From an uncultured Gemmatimonadota bacterium (GTDB lineage: Bacteria; Gemmatimonadota; Gemmatimonadetes; Gemmatimonadales; Gemmatimonadaceae), in NCBI GenBank assembly GCA_946480295.1, contig CAMLIT010000001.1, positions 1 through 64,000 of the forward strand: a DNA stretch of 64,000 bases, in the 5' to 3' direction. The notes under the pieces were generated by a model, which saw only the letters and a list, made by a program, of their open reading frames with translations, did not search any database and was not told the origin of the DNA. This document shows positions 34,073 through 42,662 of this stretch, piece after piece (position 1 is the stretch's first letter; each line of letters begins with the position of its first letter). The position numbers and the translations under genes are program-made.

Positions 34073-35473
34073 ATGCGATGGAATTGGCGACCCGGTTCGG
34101 CGGCGATGGCGGCGATCTGCACCCTCTCGTGCGTCCCGCCGGCACCCTCCCGCCCGCTCGCCGGCTCGATCACCCGCGCCACGCACCCGGCCTACTGGGC
34201 CTGGACCCCGTGTCCACCGATGGGCTGGAACAGCTGGGACGCGTTCGCGACCACGGTCACGGAGGCGCAGGTGAAGGCGGAGGCGGACTACATGGCCGAG
34301 CACCTCGCCCGCTTCGGCTGGCAGTACGTCGTCGTCGACATCCAGTGGTACGAGCCGGGCGCGACGGGCTTCCAGTACCGGCGGAACGCGCCGCTGGCGA
34401 TGGACGACCACGGCCGGCTCCTCCCCGCGCCTAACAAGTTCCCGTCGGCCGAGGGGGGCGCCGGCTTCCGCGCCCTCGCCGCGTACGTCCATTCCCGCGG
34501 GCTGAAGTTCGGCGTGCACCTCATGCGCGGCATCCCGCGCCAGGCGGTCGCGCGCAACACGCCGATCCTCGGCACGCGCTACCGGGCGCGCGACATCGCC
34601 GACACCACCTCGACCTGCGCGTGGAACACCGACATGTACGGCGTGGACATGAGCCGGCCCGGCGCGCAGGAGTACTACGACTCCGTCTTCCGCCAGCTCG
34701 CCGAGTGGGGGGTGGACTTCGTGAAGGTCGATGACCTGAGCCGACCGTACCATCGCGCCGAGATCGAGGGGATCCGCGCGGCGATCGACCACGCCGGGCG
34801 TCCGATGGTCCTCAGCACCTCGCCCGGCGCGACGCCCCTCGCCGACGCGGAGCACGTCAGCCATCACGCCAACATGTGGCGGATCAGCGACGACTTCTGG
34901 GACGCGTGGCCGGCGTTGCTCGAGCAGTTCGCGCGGCTGCGGCAGTGGGCGCCGTACATCGGCGCGGGCCACTTCCCCGACGCCGACATGCTCCCGGTCG
35001 GCGCCATCCGGCGCGTGCCGGGCTACCGCGGCGGAGGCTGGACCCGGTTCACGCCCGACGAGGAGCGCACGATGCTGACGCTCTGGTCCATCGCCCGCTC
35101 CCCGCTCATCCTCGGCGCCGACCTCACGCAGAACGACGCGTTCACGCTGTCGCTGCTGACGAACCCGGAGGTGATCGCGGTGGACCAGGCGAGCACCGGG
35201 AACCGGGAGCTGTTCGATCACGCCGGCCACCTCGCCTGGGCGGCCGACGTCCCCGGATCGGCGGACCGCTACGTCGCCGTGTTCAACACCACGGACGTGG
35301 ACGCCGAGCGGGACACCACCGCGCGCGCGGCGATCCGGCAGCTCGGCGTGCACGGCGCCTACCGCGTGCGGGATCTCTGGCAGCGTCGCGACCTCGGGCG
35401 GTTCGCCGACGACTTCGCCCCACGCATCCCGCGGCACGGCGCGGCGCTCTACCGTGTGACGGCGGCACCGTAG
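34073..35473 (+). CDS. GH27 alpha-galactosidase-type lipoprotein
   Basis: A 466-residue GH27 (clan D) enzyme removing alpha-galactose or beta-L-arabinopyranose ends. Short N-terminal signal with a possible lipobox (ICTLSC, Cys ~20). Family signatures: PPMGWNSWDAFAT, WQYVVVDIQWYE, LKFGVHLMRGIPRQAV, nucleophile in FVKVDDLSRP (D220) and acid/base in WRISDDFWD (RxSxD, D274), GHFPDADML, then a C-terminal beta-sandwich (DRYVAVFNTTDVD). The replacement of the usual KYDxC/N by KVDDL is worth noting. Start has no clear ribosome site. Lies 55 bases before the GH51 gene, likely co-transcribed. Confidence 0.88.
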   Translation: MRWNWRPGSAAMAAICTLSCVPPAPSRPLAGSITRATHPAYWAWTPCPPMGWNSWDAFATTVTEAQVKAEADYMAEHLARFGWQYVVVDIQWYEPGATGFQYRRNAPLAMDDHGRLLPAPNKFPSAEGGAGFRALAAYVHSRGLKFGVHLMRGIPRQAVARNTPILGTRYRARDIADTTSTCAWNTDMYGVDMSRPGAQEYYDSVFRQLAEWGVDFVKVDDLSRPYHRAEIEGIRAAIDHAGRPMVLSTSPGATPLADAEHVSHHANMWRISDDFWDAWPALLEQFARLRQWAPYIGAGHFPDADMLPVGAIRRVPGYRGGGWTRFTPDEERTMLTLWSIARSPLILGADLTQNDAFTLSLLTNPEVIAVDQASTGNRELFDHAGHLAWAADVPGSADRYVAVFNTTDVDAERDTTARAAIRQLGVHGAYRVRDLWQRRDLGRFADDFAPRIPRHGAALYRVTAAP

Positions 35474-35528
35474 CGCGGGCGCCGCCGACCGCATCGCGCA
35501 CGACGACCAGCACCATCACCCCGCGACG

Positions 35529-37547
35529 ATGAAGCCGCACCGACCGATCCTGCTCTGCATCGCCCTGCTCCTCTCGCCGCGGCTCATCCACGCGCAGCCG
35601 GCCGCGCGGGCACGCCTGACGATCGACCTGTCGCGGGCGGAGGCGCGCGTCAGCCCGCTGCTCTTCGGGCAGTTCCTGGAGTTCATGTTCGAGGGGATGA
35701 AGGGCGGGCTGCACGCGGAGCTGCTGCGCGACCGCGGCTTCGAGGAGCCGCCGAACGCGATCGGGCTGCCGCGGCCGTGGGAGCGCTACCCCGACGACCG
35801 CGACGACGACTATGCGCTCGGCTTCCACCAGGACGATTCGGTCGCGTACCCGGTGCGCCGCGATTCGCTCACCGGGGCGGGACCCGGGCACGCGCTGCGC
35901 GTCGACGTCGGCGATGGCGTGGTCGCGCGGCACGGGGTGTACGAGCCGCGGATCCCGGTACGTGGCGGCGTCGCGTACGCCGCGTCGCTGTGGGTGCGCG
36001 GGGCGGGCTACCGCGGGCCGGTCGCCGTGTCGCTGGAGCAGGACGCGAGCGGCGGGCGCGTGTACGCGGAAGCGCGCGTCGACAGCATCGCCGACGGGTG
36101 GCATCGGTACACCGTCGTGCTGCGGCCGCGGGTGAGCGATCCGCTCGCGCGCTTCGCCGTGCTCTTCCCCGGGCGCGGCCGCGTGTGGCTCGACCAGCTC
36201 TCGCTCATGCCGGGGGACACGGCACCCGGCGGCGTGCGGCGCGACGTCTACGAGCGCGTACGTGCCCTCAGGCCCGCCTTCATCCGCTGGCCGGGCGGCA
36301 ACGTCGCGCAGGACTACCACTGGCGCTGGGGCGTCGGCCCGCGCGACGAGCGACCCACGTGGGTGAACCTGTCGTGGAGGAACGAGCCGGAGCCGTCGGA
36401 TTTCGGCACCGACGAGTTCATCGCGTTCGCGCGCTCCGTCGGCGCGGAGCCCTCGATCACGGTGAACGTGGAGGGGCGCGGCGCGACGCCGGAGGAGGCG
36501 GCGGCGTGGGTGGAGTACTGCAACGGCCCCGCGACGTCACGCTACGGAGCGCTGCGCGCGGCGAACGGCCATCCGGCGCCGTACCACGTGAAGCTGTGGG
36601 AGATCGGCAACGAGATCTGGGGCGACTGGGTGCGCGGCCACTCCGACGCGGCGACGTACGCGCGCAACTTCCAGCGCTACCACGACGCGATGATCGCCGT
36701 CGATCCGACGATCCGCTTCATCGCCGTCGGCGACAACGACATGGCGTGGAACCGCACCGTGCTGCGCGCCGTCGGCCGGTCGATCGACTACCTCGCGATC
36801 CACCACTACTACGGCTTCGACTCCACGCAGCGCGACCTGCGCCATCTCATGCCGCACCCCCTGGCGTACGGCCGCTTCTACCGGGAGGTGGAGCGCCTGG
36901 CGCGTGAGCTGGTGCCCGGCCACACGGTGGCCCTGACGATCGACGAGTGGGGGCTCGCGCTGCCGGAAGCGCGCGAGCAGGGGATGGACGCGGCGCTGTA
37001 CGGCGCGCGGCTCATGAACGTCTTCGAGCGTGCGAGCCCGTTCGTGGCGATGAGCGCGGTGTCGGACCTCGTGAACGGCTGGCCGGGCGGGATCATCCAG
37101 GCGAGCCGCACGGCGACCTTCGTCACGCCGACCTACTACGCGAACCGGATGTACGCGACGCACCTCGGGCGCGAGCGCGTGCACGCCGACGTCGCCGGGC
37201 CGTCGTTCGGCACCGACTCGGCGGGCACGGCCCAGCCGGCGCTCGATGCGGTCGCCACCCGCACGGGAGACACGGTCTACGTCGCCGTGGTGAACACCGA
37301 CCCGGCGCGCGCCATTGCCCTGCACATCGCGGTGCGCGGGGCGACGGTGCGGAGCGACGCCGAGTGGGAGCTGCTCGCCGAACCCGGCGGCGGGCACCGG
37401 GCGCGCAACGATTTCGCCACCCCCGACGCGATCGCCCCGCGCCGGCGGCCGCTGCGCGCCGGCGCGAGCTTCGACGTGCACCTGCCGGCGCGCTCGGTCT
37501 CGATGATCACGCTGCGAGTGGCACGCCGGGGCGCGGGTGGCAGGTAG
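35529..37547 (+). CDS. GH51-type alpha-L-arabinofuranosidase, secreted
   Basis: A 672-residue exported enzyme releasing arabinofuranose from arabinan, arabinoxylan or arabinogalactan. Signal peptide ends near IHAQPA (~24). Order: N-terminal strand FGQFLEFMFEGMKGGLHAELLRDRGFEEP, carbohydrate-binding-like insert (~100-220: AYAASLWVRGAGYRG), TIM barrel with RWPGGNVAQDYHWRW, acid/base WEIGNEIWG (E362) and nucleophile TIDEWGLA (E473), and a C-terminal beta-sandwich. Downstream of GH27 on the same strand; both act on side chains expected in plant arabinogalactan. Confidence 0.93.
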   Translation: MKPHRPILLCIALLLSPRLIHAQPAARARLTIDLSRAEARVSPLLFGQFLEFMFEGMKGGLHAELLRDRGFEEPPNAIGLPRPWERYPDDRDDDYALGFHQDDSVAYPVRRDSLTGAGPGHALRVDVGDGVVARHGVYEPRIPVRGGVAYAASLWVRGAGYRGPVAVSLEQDASGGRVYAEARVDSIADGWHRYTVVLRPRVSDPLARFAVLFPGRGRVWLDQLSLMPGDTAPGGVRRDVYERVRALRPAFIRWPGGNVAQDYHWRWGVGPRDERPTWVNLSWRNEPEPSDFGTDEFIAFARSVGAEPSITVNVEGRGATPEEAAAWVEYCNGPATSRYGALRAANGHPAPYHVKLWEIGNEIWGDWVRGHSDAATYARNFQRYHDAMIAVDPTIRFIAVGDNDMAWNRTVLRAVGRSIDYLAIHHYYGFDSTQRDLRHLMPHPLAYGRFYREVERLARELVPGHTVALTIDEWGLALPEAREQGMDAALYGARLMNVFERASPFVAMSAVSDLVNGWPGGIIQASRTATFVTPTYYANRMYATHLGRERVHADVAGPSFGTDSAGTAQPALDAVATRTGDTVYVAVVNTDPARAIALHIAVRGATVRSDAEWELLAEPGGGHRARNDFATPDAIAPRRRPLRAGASFDVHLPARSVSMITLRVARRGAGGR

Positions 37548-37576
37548 GGGCGAGGGGCGAGGGTCGAGATGGGGAC

Positions 37577-37600
37577 GCGGGACGCGGGACGCGCGGCGCG
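37577..37600 (+). repeat. 24-base GGGACGCG-type repeat, intergenic copy
   Basis: A run built on GGGACGCG, identical over 24 bases to 61947-61970, where it lies inside a lipoprotein coding region. It is flanked by G-rich sequence (GGGGCGAGGGGCGAGGG) on the left and the CTCGACC array on the right. Confidence 0.7.
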
Positions 37601-37636
37601 TGCGAGGCATGCCAGCGTCGCGTGGCTCGGATGCCT

Positions 37637-37699
37637 CTCGACCCTCGACCCTCGACCCTCGACCCTCGACCCTCGATCCTCGACCCTCGACCCTAGACC
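37637..37699 (+). repeat. Tandem array of nine CTCGACC heptamers
   Basis: Nine 7-base units: seven exact CTCGACC, one CTCGATC and a last CTAGACC. The array ends exactly at the stop codon of the htrA gene (37700) and is intergenic to the GH51 gene. GAGGGTCGAG at 37559-37568 can pair with any unit, so the transcript of either neighbouring gene could fold into a long hairpin; a terminator role is possible. Confidence 0.85.
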
Positions 37700-39301
37700 C
37701 TACTCCCCGAGCCGCACCCGCTCGATGCGGCGCGCCTTCTGGGGGACGTTGTAGATCCGCAGCGTCACGATGTCGCCCTTCTTCGCGCGGCCGAGCGCCG
37801 CACGGAGCTGGTCGGGCGTGTGCACCGCGGTGCCCTCGACGGAGAGGATGATGTCCGGGCCGCCCGCGCCGGGGGTGAAGAGGTGGCTGGACGCCGGGCT
37901 GCCGTCCTCCACGCCGGTGACGAGGACGCCGTGCACGTTCGCCGGGATCTGGAGCTCGCGGGCGGTCGCCGCGTCGATCGCGGAGACGCTCGCGCCGAGG
38001 GCGTGCATCGAGGCGCCGGTGCCGGCGTCGTTCGACGCGCTGTCGTCGTGGCTGTCCTGCGCTTCGTCCGTGCCCACGCGCTCGAGCGCGACGTGCAGCG
38101 TCACGCGCTTGCCGCCCTTGCGCGCCACCTCGACGTTCACGACGTCGCCCGGCTTGCGGAAGGCGATCGCCTCCTGGACCTGCGCCACGTAGTCGACCGG
38201 CTTGCCGTCCACGGCCACGATCACGTCGCCCGGCTGCATGCCGGCGCGCCGCGCGGGCGAGTCGGAGTCGGCGAAGTCCTGGACGACGACGCCGCGGATG
38301 TCCTTCAGGCCGACGTACGCCGCGTCGTCCGGGCTCGCGTCGCGCACGGTGACGCCGAGCGCCGCGCGCTCCACGTGGCCGTGCTTGATGATCTGCTGCA
38401 TCACGGCCTTCGCCAGGTCGATCGGGACGGCGAAGCCGTAGCCGGCGTTGTAGCCCGTCGGGCTCTCGATCGCGCTGTTGATGCCGATGACCTCACCGCG
38501 AACGTTGACGAGCGGGCCGCCGGAGTTGCCGGGGTTGATCGCCGCGTCGGTCTGGATGAAGTCCTGGATGCTGCGCTGCGACTGTCCCGGGAGCTGGAGC
38601 ATGCGTCCCTTGGCGCTGATGATCCCCTGCGTCACGGTGAAGGCGAGGTTCTCGCCGAGCGGGTTGCCGATGGCGAGCACCCACTCGCCGACGCGCGCGT
38701 CGCCGCTGTTGCCGAGCGAGGCGGCCGGGAGGCCGGTCGCGTCGATCTTCAGGACGGCGACGTCGGTCGTCGGATCGCGGCCGACCACCTTCGCGTGGTA
38801 CTGCCGCCGGTCGAGCAGGCGGACGGTGACCTCGGTCGCGCCGTCCACGACGTGGTTGTTGGTGAGGATGTAGCCGTCGGGCGAGACGATGAAGCCGGAG
38901 CCGGAGGCGATGCCCCCGCCGCGCGGCTGCGGCGCGTCGGGCGCGCCGGGCATGCCGCGGAAGAACTGGCGGAACTCCGGCGGGATCATCTCGAGGTCCG
39001 GCGCCTGCCCCTGGGAGTGCACGACGACGGGCCGCGCCGCCTCCTTCGCGGTGATGTACACGACGCTGGGCTTGACGCGCGCGGCGATGGCCGCGAAGGC
39101 ATCGCTGAGATCCTGGAGCTTCGCGACGGCGGCGGGGGTGGGCGCCTTCGCGCGCGGCGCGGTCGCGGTGGTGTCGGTGGACGGGGTGGGCGCGTGCAGG
39201 ACGCGCGGATGCTCGGCGAGTGCGGTCGTGGCCAGCGCGGCCACGGTGATCGCGGCAAGGACGGGGAACGTCCTCCGCCCATTGCGCCAGTTGCGCTTCA
39301 T
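37700..39301 (-). CDS. HtrA/DegP-type periplasmic serine protease
   Basis: A 533-residue envelope quality-control protease. Signal peptide ~1-29 (ATTALAE). Trypsin-like domain with the triad H150 (TNNHVVDG), D180 (DPTTDVAVLKID) and S260 (PGNSGGPL), followed by two PDZ domains (~295-390: GRGVVVQDF-like RGVVVQDFADSDSPARRAGMQ; and ~430-525: VLVTGVEDGSPASSHLF). An acidic Ser/Asp-rich linker separates the PDZ domains. Ribosome site AGGAG is 8 bases before ATG 39301. Hexamer assembly and chaperone function are known for the family. Confidence 0.95.
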   Translation of the reverse strand: MKRNWRNGRRTFPVLAAITVAALATTALAEHPRVLHAPTPSTDTTATAPRAKAPTPAAVAKLQDLSDAFAAIAARVKPSVVYITAKEAARPVVVHSQGQAPDLEMIPPEFRQFFRGMPGAPDAPQPRGGGIASGSGFIVSPDGYILTNNHVVDGATEVTVRLLDRRQYHAKVVGRDPTTDVAVLKIDATGLPAASLGNSGDARVGEWVLAIGNPLGENLAFTVTQGIISAKGRMLQLPGQSQRSIQDFIQTDAAINPGNSGGPLVNVRGEVIGINSAIESPTGYNAGYGFAVPIDLAKAVMQQIIKHGHVERAALGVTVRDASPDDAAYVGLKDIRGVVVQDFADSDSPARRAGMQPGDVIVAVDGKPVDYVAQVQEAIAFRKPGDVVNVEVARKGGKRVTLHVALERVGTDEAQDSHDDSASNDAGTGASMHALGASVSAIDAATARELQIPANVHGVLVTGVEDGSPASSHLFTPGAGGPDIILSVEGTAVHTPDQLRAALGRAKKGDIVTLRIYNVPQKARRIERVRLGE

Positions 39302-39491
39302 GGGTCGACTCCTGACGTGATCTGGTGAAAACACCCGAGCGGGCGACGGCGCTGCGCCGACCCGGTGTGGATGCATGATGCTCGACGGGCGGCGGCGCGC
39401 GGGTTCACGGCGAGTCGCCGGGGAGCAGACGCTGATACACGCGATCCCGCCCGGAGTTCGCCGATTCCGGGCGAGGGGGCGATCCGCCTCC

Positions 39492-39516
39492 GGCCCATGC
39501 CCTCGATGCATGGGCC
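39492..39516. terminator. Perfect 9-bp hairpin between antiporter and htrA genes
   Basis: GGCCCATGC (39492-39500) and GCATGGGCC (39508-39516) pair fully around a 7-base loop. It lies 54 bases downstream of the antiporter stop and 190 bases upstream of the htrA start on the same strand. It may be the terminator of the antiporter operon or an operator for htrA. Confidence 0.4.
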
Positions 39517-39570
39517 TACCTTACGATCGGAACGCGAGTTGCAGGACCTCGCCGGATCGCCGGCGGGTGC

Positions 39571-40908
39571 TCAGGCCGCCGTCCCCAGCTCCCCCGCCCC
39601 TGCCCCAGCCCCCGTCGCCGGGATCTCCCCGCTGCGCGCGAGCGCCCGACGGAAGAGGATCGGGCCGAGAGCCTGGTTCACCGCGACCAGGGCGAGGAAG
39701 ATCGTGCGTATCTCGCCGCCCCGGACCGGGTACGTGTCGGCGATCGTGACCGCCAGCCCGATCGCCACCCCGGCCTGCGGGATGAGCCCCGTCCAGAGGT
39801 GGCGCCGCACCGCGTCGCCCGCCTCGCCCCCCACCCGCGCCCACCGCATGCCGAGCCGGCACCCGCTCCAGATCGACGCGCCGCGCACGAGGACCATCGG
39901 GAGCACCACCGGCCAGTACTGCGCGAGCACCGGCAGCTGGATCTGCGCGCCGGCGAGGGCGAAGAACACCACGAACACCGGCGCCGCCGCCCGCTCCATC
40001 GCGTGCCGGAGCGCCGCGCCGTGCGCGGGGACGGAGACGTTCTCGGCGACGAAGCCGGCGACGATCAGCGTGAGCAGCGGCTCGACGTGCATGAGCTGCG
40101 CGATCTCCGACCCGAAGAACGCGACGAGGATCGCGAACAGGAAGAGCTCGCGCCGCAGCACGCGCAGGTAGAGCGCGACGAGGGCGCCGATCGCCGCGCC
40201 CACCACGGCGGCACCGCCGATCTCCCACACCACGCCGCCGATCGTCAGCGTCGGCACGTTCGCCCCCTGCGGCGGGACGACAATGCGCACGACCGTCAGC
40301 GTCGCCGTGAGCAGGAGCACGATGACGACGTCGCTCAGGAGCACGACGCCGAGCGAGGTGCGCGCGACCGGCCCCTGCGCGCGCGTCTCGTTGAGCAGCG
40401 CCATGGCGACGGCGGGGGAGTGGACGACCGCCACGCTCGCGAAGAGGAGGCTGAAGGCGAGCACCTCGGTGCGCGTGCCCCCGGCCACGAAGGGCACGTA
40501 GCGCGCGAAGGCGACGAGGAGCACCAGCATGACGACGAGCGTCAGCGACAGCTCGGCCGTCAGGATGCGCACGATCGCGCCGCCGCGCTCGCGCATCTCG
40601 CGCCAGCGCAGCTCCGCGCCGGCAAGGAACGCGATCAGCGCGATCGCCAGCGATCCGACGGGGGCGAGCGCCGCCACCGAATCGGCGGCGACGGTGTTCA
40701 GCGCCCACGGACCGAACGCGACCCCGGCGAGCAGGTAGCCGACGAGCTTCGGGATCCCGAAGCTCACCAGCAGCTCGCCGACGGCGTAGGCGCCGAGGAT
40801 CAGGAAGCCGAAGGCGAGCAGCGACTGCGACCCGAACCCCGGAGAGCCGAGGGGCTGGATGAGCTGCATCCCACCGAAGAGGAGCGCGAGGACGAAGGCG
40901 CGGCGCAC
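39571..40908 (-). CDS. CPA2-type cation:proton antiporter, second of tandem pair
   Basis: A 445-residue inner-membrane protein with about 12-13 helices of the Na+/H+ exchanger (Kef/NhaP-like) fold: GYLLAGVAFGPWALN, LIAFLAGAELRWREMRERGG, VVHSPAVAMALLNETRAQGP (unwound-helix region), LSDVVIVLLLTATL, LIPQAGVAIGLAVTIAD. It lacks the C-terminal RCK (TrkA-N/C) domains of KefB/C and ends in a Gly/Ala tail. GTG start at 40908 lies 3 bases after the preceding antiporter gene; the two are co-translated and may form a heteromer. Confidence 0.85.
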   Translation of the reverse strand: MRRAFVLALLFGGMQLIQPLGSPGFGSQSLLAFGFLILGAYAVGELLVSFGIPKLVGYLLAGVAFGPWALNTVAADSVAALAPVGSLAIALIAFLAGAELRWREMRERGGAIVRILTAELSLTLVVMLVLLVAFARYVPFVAGGTRTEVLAFSLLFASVAVVHSPAVAMALLNETRAQGPVARTSLGVVLLSDVVIVLLLTATLTVVRIVVPPQGANVPTLTIGGVVWEIGGAAVVGAAIGALVALYLRVLRRELFLFAILVAFFGSEIAQLMHVEPLLTLIVAGFVAENVSVPAHGAALRHAMERAAAPVFVVFFALAGAQIQLPVLAQYWPVVLPMVLVRGASIWSGCRLGMRWARVGGEAGDAVRRHLWTGLIPQAGVAIGLAVTIADTYPVRGGEIRTIFLALVAVNQALGPILFRRALARSGEIPATGAGAGAGELGTAA

Positions 40909-40911
40909 GGC

Positions 40912-42198
40912 TCAGCGCTCCTCGCCGGTGGCGATCGTGTCGTCCGCGCTCTCGCCCTCGTGGGCGTCCGTGCCCTGGTGGCCCGTGTCCCCCTCCTCGG
41001 GCGACACCGTGGCGGCCCCGCCCTCGCTGCGTGGCACGACCGAGCGCACGAGCCGCGCGGAGAAGAACTCGGTGAGGAGGATCGACGCGATCGCGGCGGT
41101 GAAGATGAGGTTCCGGTAGGGTGCGTTGTCCTGGTGGAGGACGTTGACCCCGATCGCCAGCGCGACGCGCCCCTGGCCGAGGAGCGCACGTCCCCATCGC
41201 GGCCCCAGCTCGCCGAGCGCGGCGTTCGCGCGCGTCGCCAGCCGCGAGCCGCCGATCTTCGTCAGCGCGCGCGCGGCGAGGAAGAGCGCGACGGGCAGGA
41301 GCCACGCGCGATGGCTCGGCTGCCAGTCCGCGCCGCCGAGGAGGAGGAGCACGTAGTAGAAGGGCCGCTCCACCTTCTGCATCGCCTCGAGCAATCGCTG
41401 CGGCTGCGACGTCGTGTTGACCAGCACGATGCCGAAGAACAGCCCCGCGAGAAGTGGCGAGAGGCGGACGTACGTCGCCGCGCCGCTCACGAGCACGATC
41501 CCGCCCACCAGCGCGACGAAGAGGCGGTCCGGCTCCGGCGTGTCGCCGATGAAGATGTGAAAGAGCGCGCCGCCAACCACCCCGAGCGCGACCGACACCA
41601 CCGCCCACTCCGTCGTGGTGAGGGGGCGCCAGGAGGGCATCGGCGCGTGCCGGTAGCAGAGGAGGAGGCCGAAGGCGCAGATGGCGACGAAGCCGTTGAT
41701 CGCCGAGGAGAGCTCGAGCTGCTCGACCACGGGGCCGCGCGCGCCGAGCAGGCGCGAGACGACCGCGATCCCCGCGCCGCTCGACGTCACCGCCATCGCG
41801 CCGAGGGTGATCGCCGCGACGACGACCGCCATCTCCACACCCGACCCGTCCCAGCCGAGGGCGAGGTATTCGAGCCCGGCGACGACGGCGAACGTCACCA
41901 CCGACTCGGCGAAGGCGATGCGGAAGCGGCGGGCGGGGATGTCGATGAGGCGGCGCAGCTCGAACTGCGAGCCGACGATCGCCGCGATCCAGCCGAGCGC
42001 CAGGGTGACCACCGGCGCGAGGCTCTCGAGGAGCGGCTTGCTCAGGACGTTCGTCACCTGCGGCCCGAGCAGGATGCCGAGCACGAGGTACTCGGCCGCG
42101 GACACGATGAGGAAGCGACGCGCCAGCCAGTCGAAGACGACGTGCGCGGCGAGGTACGCCGCGGCGACGGCGAGGAGGAGCGCGAGCGGCGCCGTCAC
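40912..42198 (-). CDS. CPA2-type antiporter-like protein, first of tandem pair
   Basis: A 428-residue membrane protein distantly related to its neighbour: LVLGILLGPQVTN, GSQFELRRLIDIPARRFRIAFAES, TSSGAGIAVVSRLLGARGP, LSSAINGFVAICAFGLL, LLAGLFFGIVLVN, GQGRVALAIGVNVL. The last ~40 residues form an acidic hydrophilic tail (EEGDTGHQGTDAHEGESADD). No nucleotide-binding regulatory domain. The GTG start overlaps the stop of a 24-codon upstream frame (GTGA), suggesting coupled translation. Ion specificity is unknown. Confidence 0.82.
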   Translation of the reverse strand: MTAPLALLLAVAAAYLAAHVVFDWLARRFLIVSAAEYLVLGILLGPQVTNVLSKPLLESLAPVVTLALGWIAAIVGSQFELRRLIDIPARRFRIAFAESVVTFAVVAGLEYLALGWDGSGVEMAVVVAAITLGAMAVTSSGAGIAVVSRLLGARGPVVEQLELSSAINGFVAICAFGLLLCYRHAPMPSWRPLTTTEWAVVSVALGVVGGALFHIFIGDTPEPDRLFVALVGGIVLVSGAATYVRLSPLLAGLFFGIVLVNTTSQPQRLLEAMQKVERPFYYVLLLLGGADWQPSHRAWLLPVALFLAARALTKIGGSRLATRANAALGELGPRWGRALLGQGRVALAIGVNVLHQDNAPYRNLIFTAAIASILLTEFFSARLVRSVVPRSEGGAATVSPEEGDTGHQGTDAHEGESADDTIATGEER

Positions 42199-42269
42199 GG
42201 CGTGACGATCACGACGGCCGTGGGGGCCAGCGCCGACGGGGTATCGGCGTGGGGGCGGGCGGGGGCCAT
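42195..42269 (-). CDS. Possible 24-residue leader peptide of the antiporter operon
   Basis: A short frame opens with ATG at 42269 and ends with TGA overlapping the GTG of the antiporter gene (GTGA). It encodes an Ala/Pro/Val-rich peptide (MAPARPHADTPSALAPTAVV and four more residues). TGTATCTT about 6 bases upstream could be a -10 box, giving a nearly leaderless start; no ribosome site is seen. It might simply be chance, but the exact GTGA junction suits translational coupling. Confidence 0.35.
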   Translation of the reverse strand: MAPARPHADTPSALAPTAVVIVTP

Positions 42270-42662
42270 GCAGCCAAGATACACCGCTCGTGCGCCGCGG
42301 TCAGGCCAGCCGAGCCCGCATCGAGGCAGCGCTGCGACCGTGGTCACACCCATGCGCCGTCGGTGGGGCCAACGTCATGGTCGGAGCGGAGACGGTGACG
42401 GCGAGCGGTGTATCGTGTATCGCGGGTGCCAAACGGGGACTGTTCGTCCGACGACAGGCTCCGACGAACCTTCGTCCCCGTCCGGGTGTATTGCCCTGCG
42501 ATCGCGAGTCTGGCGGCACGGGTCCTTCACATCGCCGCGCGCCGCCAGTACACTTTCTCGACCCACAGCCACCGACGAACCGTTCCGGGAGTGTCCAGCG
42601 CACCCCCGCCGATCATCACGTGCCCGGGTGCGGCAGCGCCCGACTCGACAGGGAGCAGGCGA
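42270..42662. other. 393-base intergenic region
   Basis: Between the divergent antiporter operon and the L,D-transpeptidase-like gene. Apart from a doubled GTGTATCGTGTATCG at ~42412-42424 and moderately A+T-rich patches (GTGTATTGCCC at ~42487, CAGTACACTTTC at ~42546) that could be promoter parts, no gene or clear structure is visible. Confidence 0.4.

Noticed and set aside
37637..37699. CRISPR-like array
   Set aside because: Seven-base units without spacers; a simple tandem repeat. No cas genes in the window.
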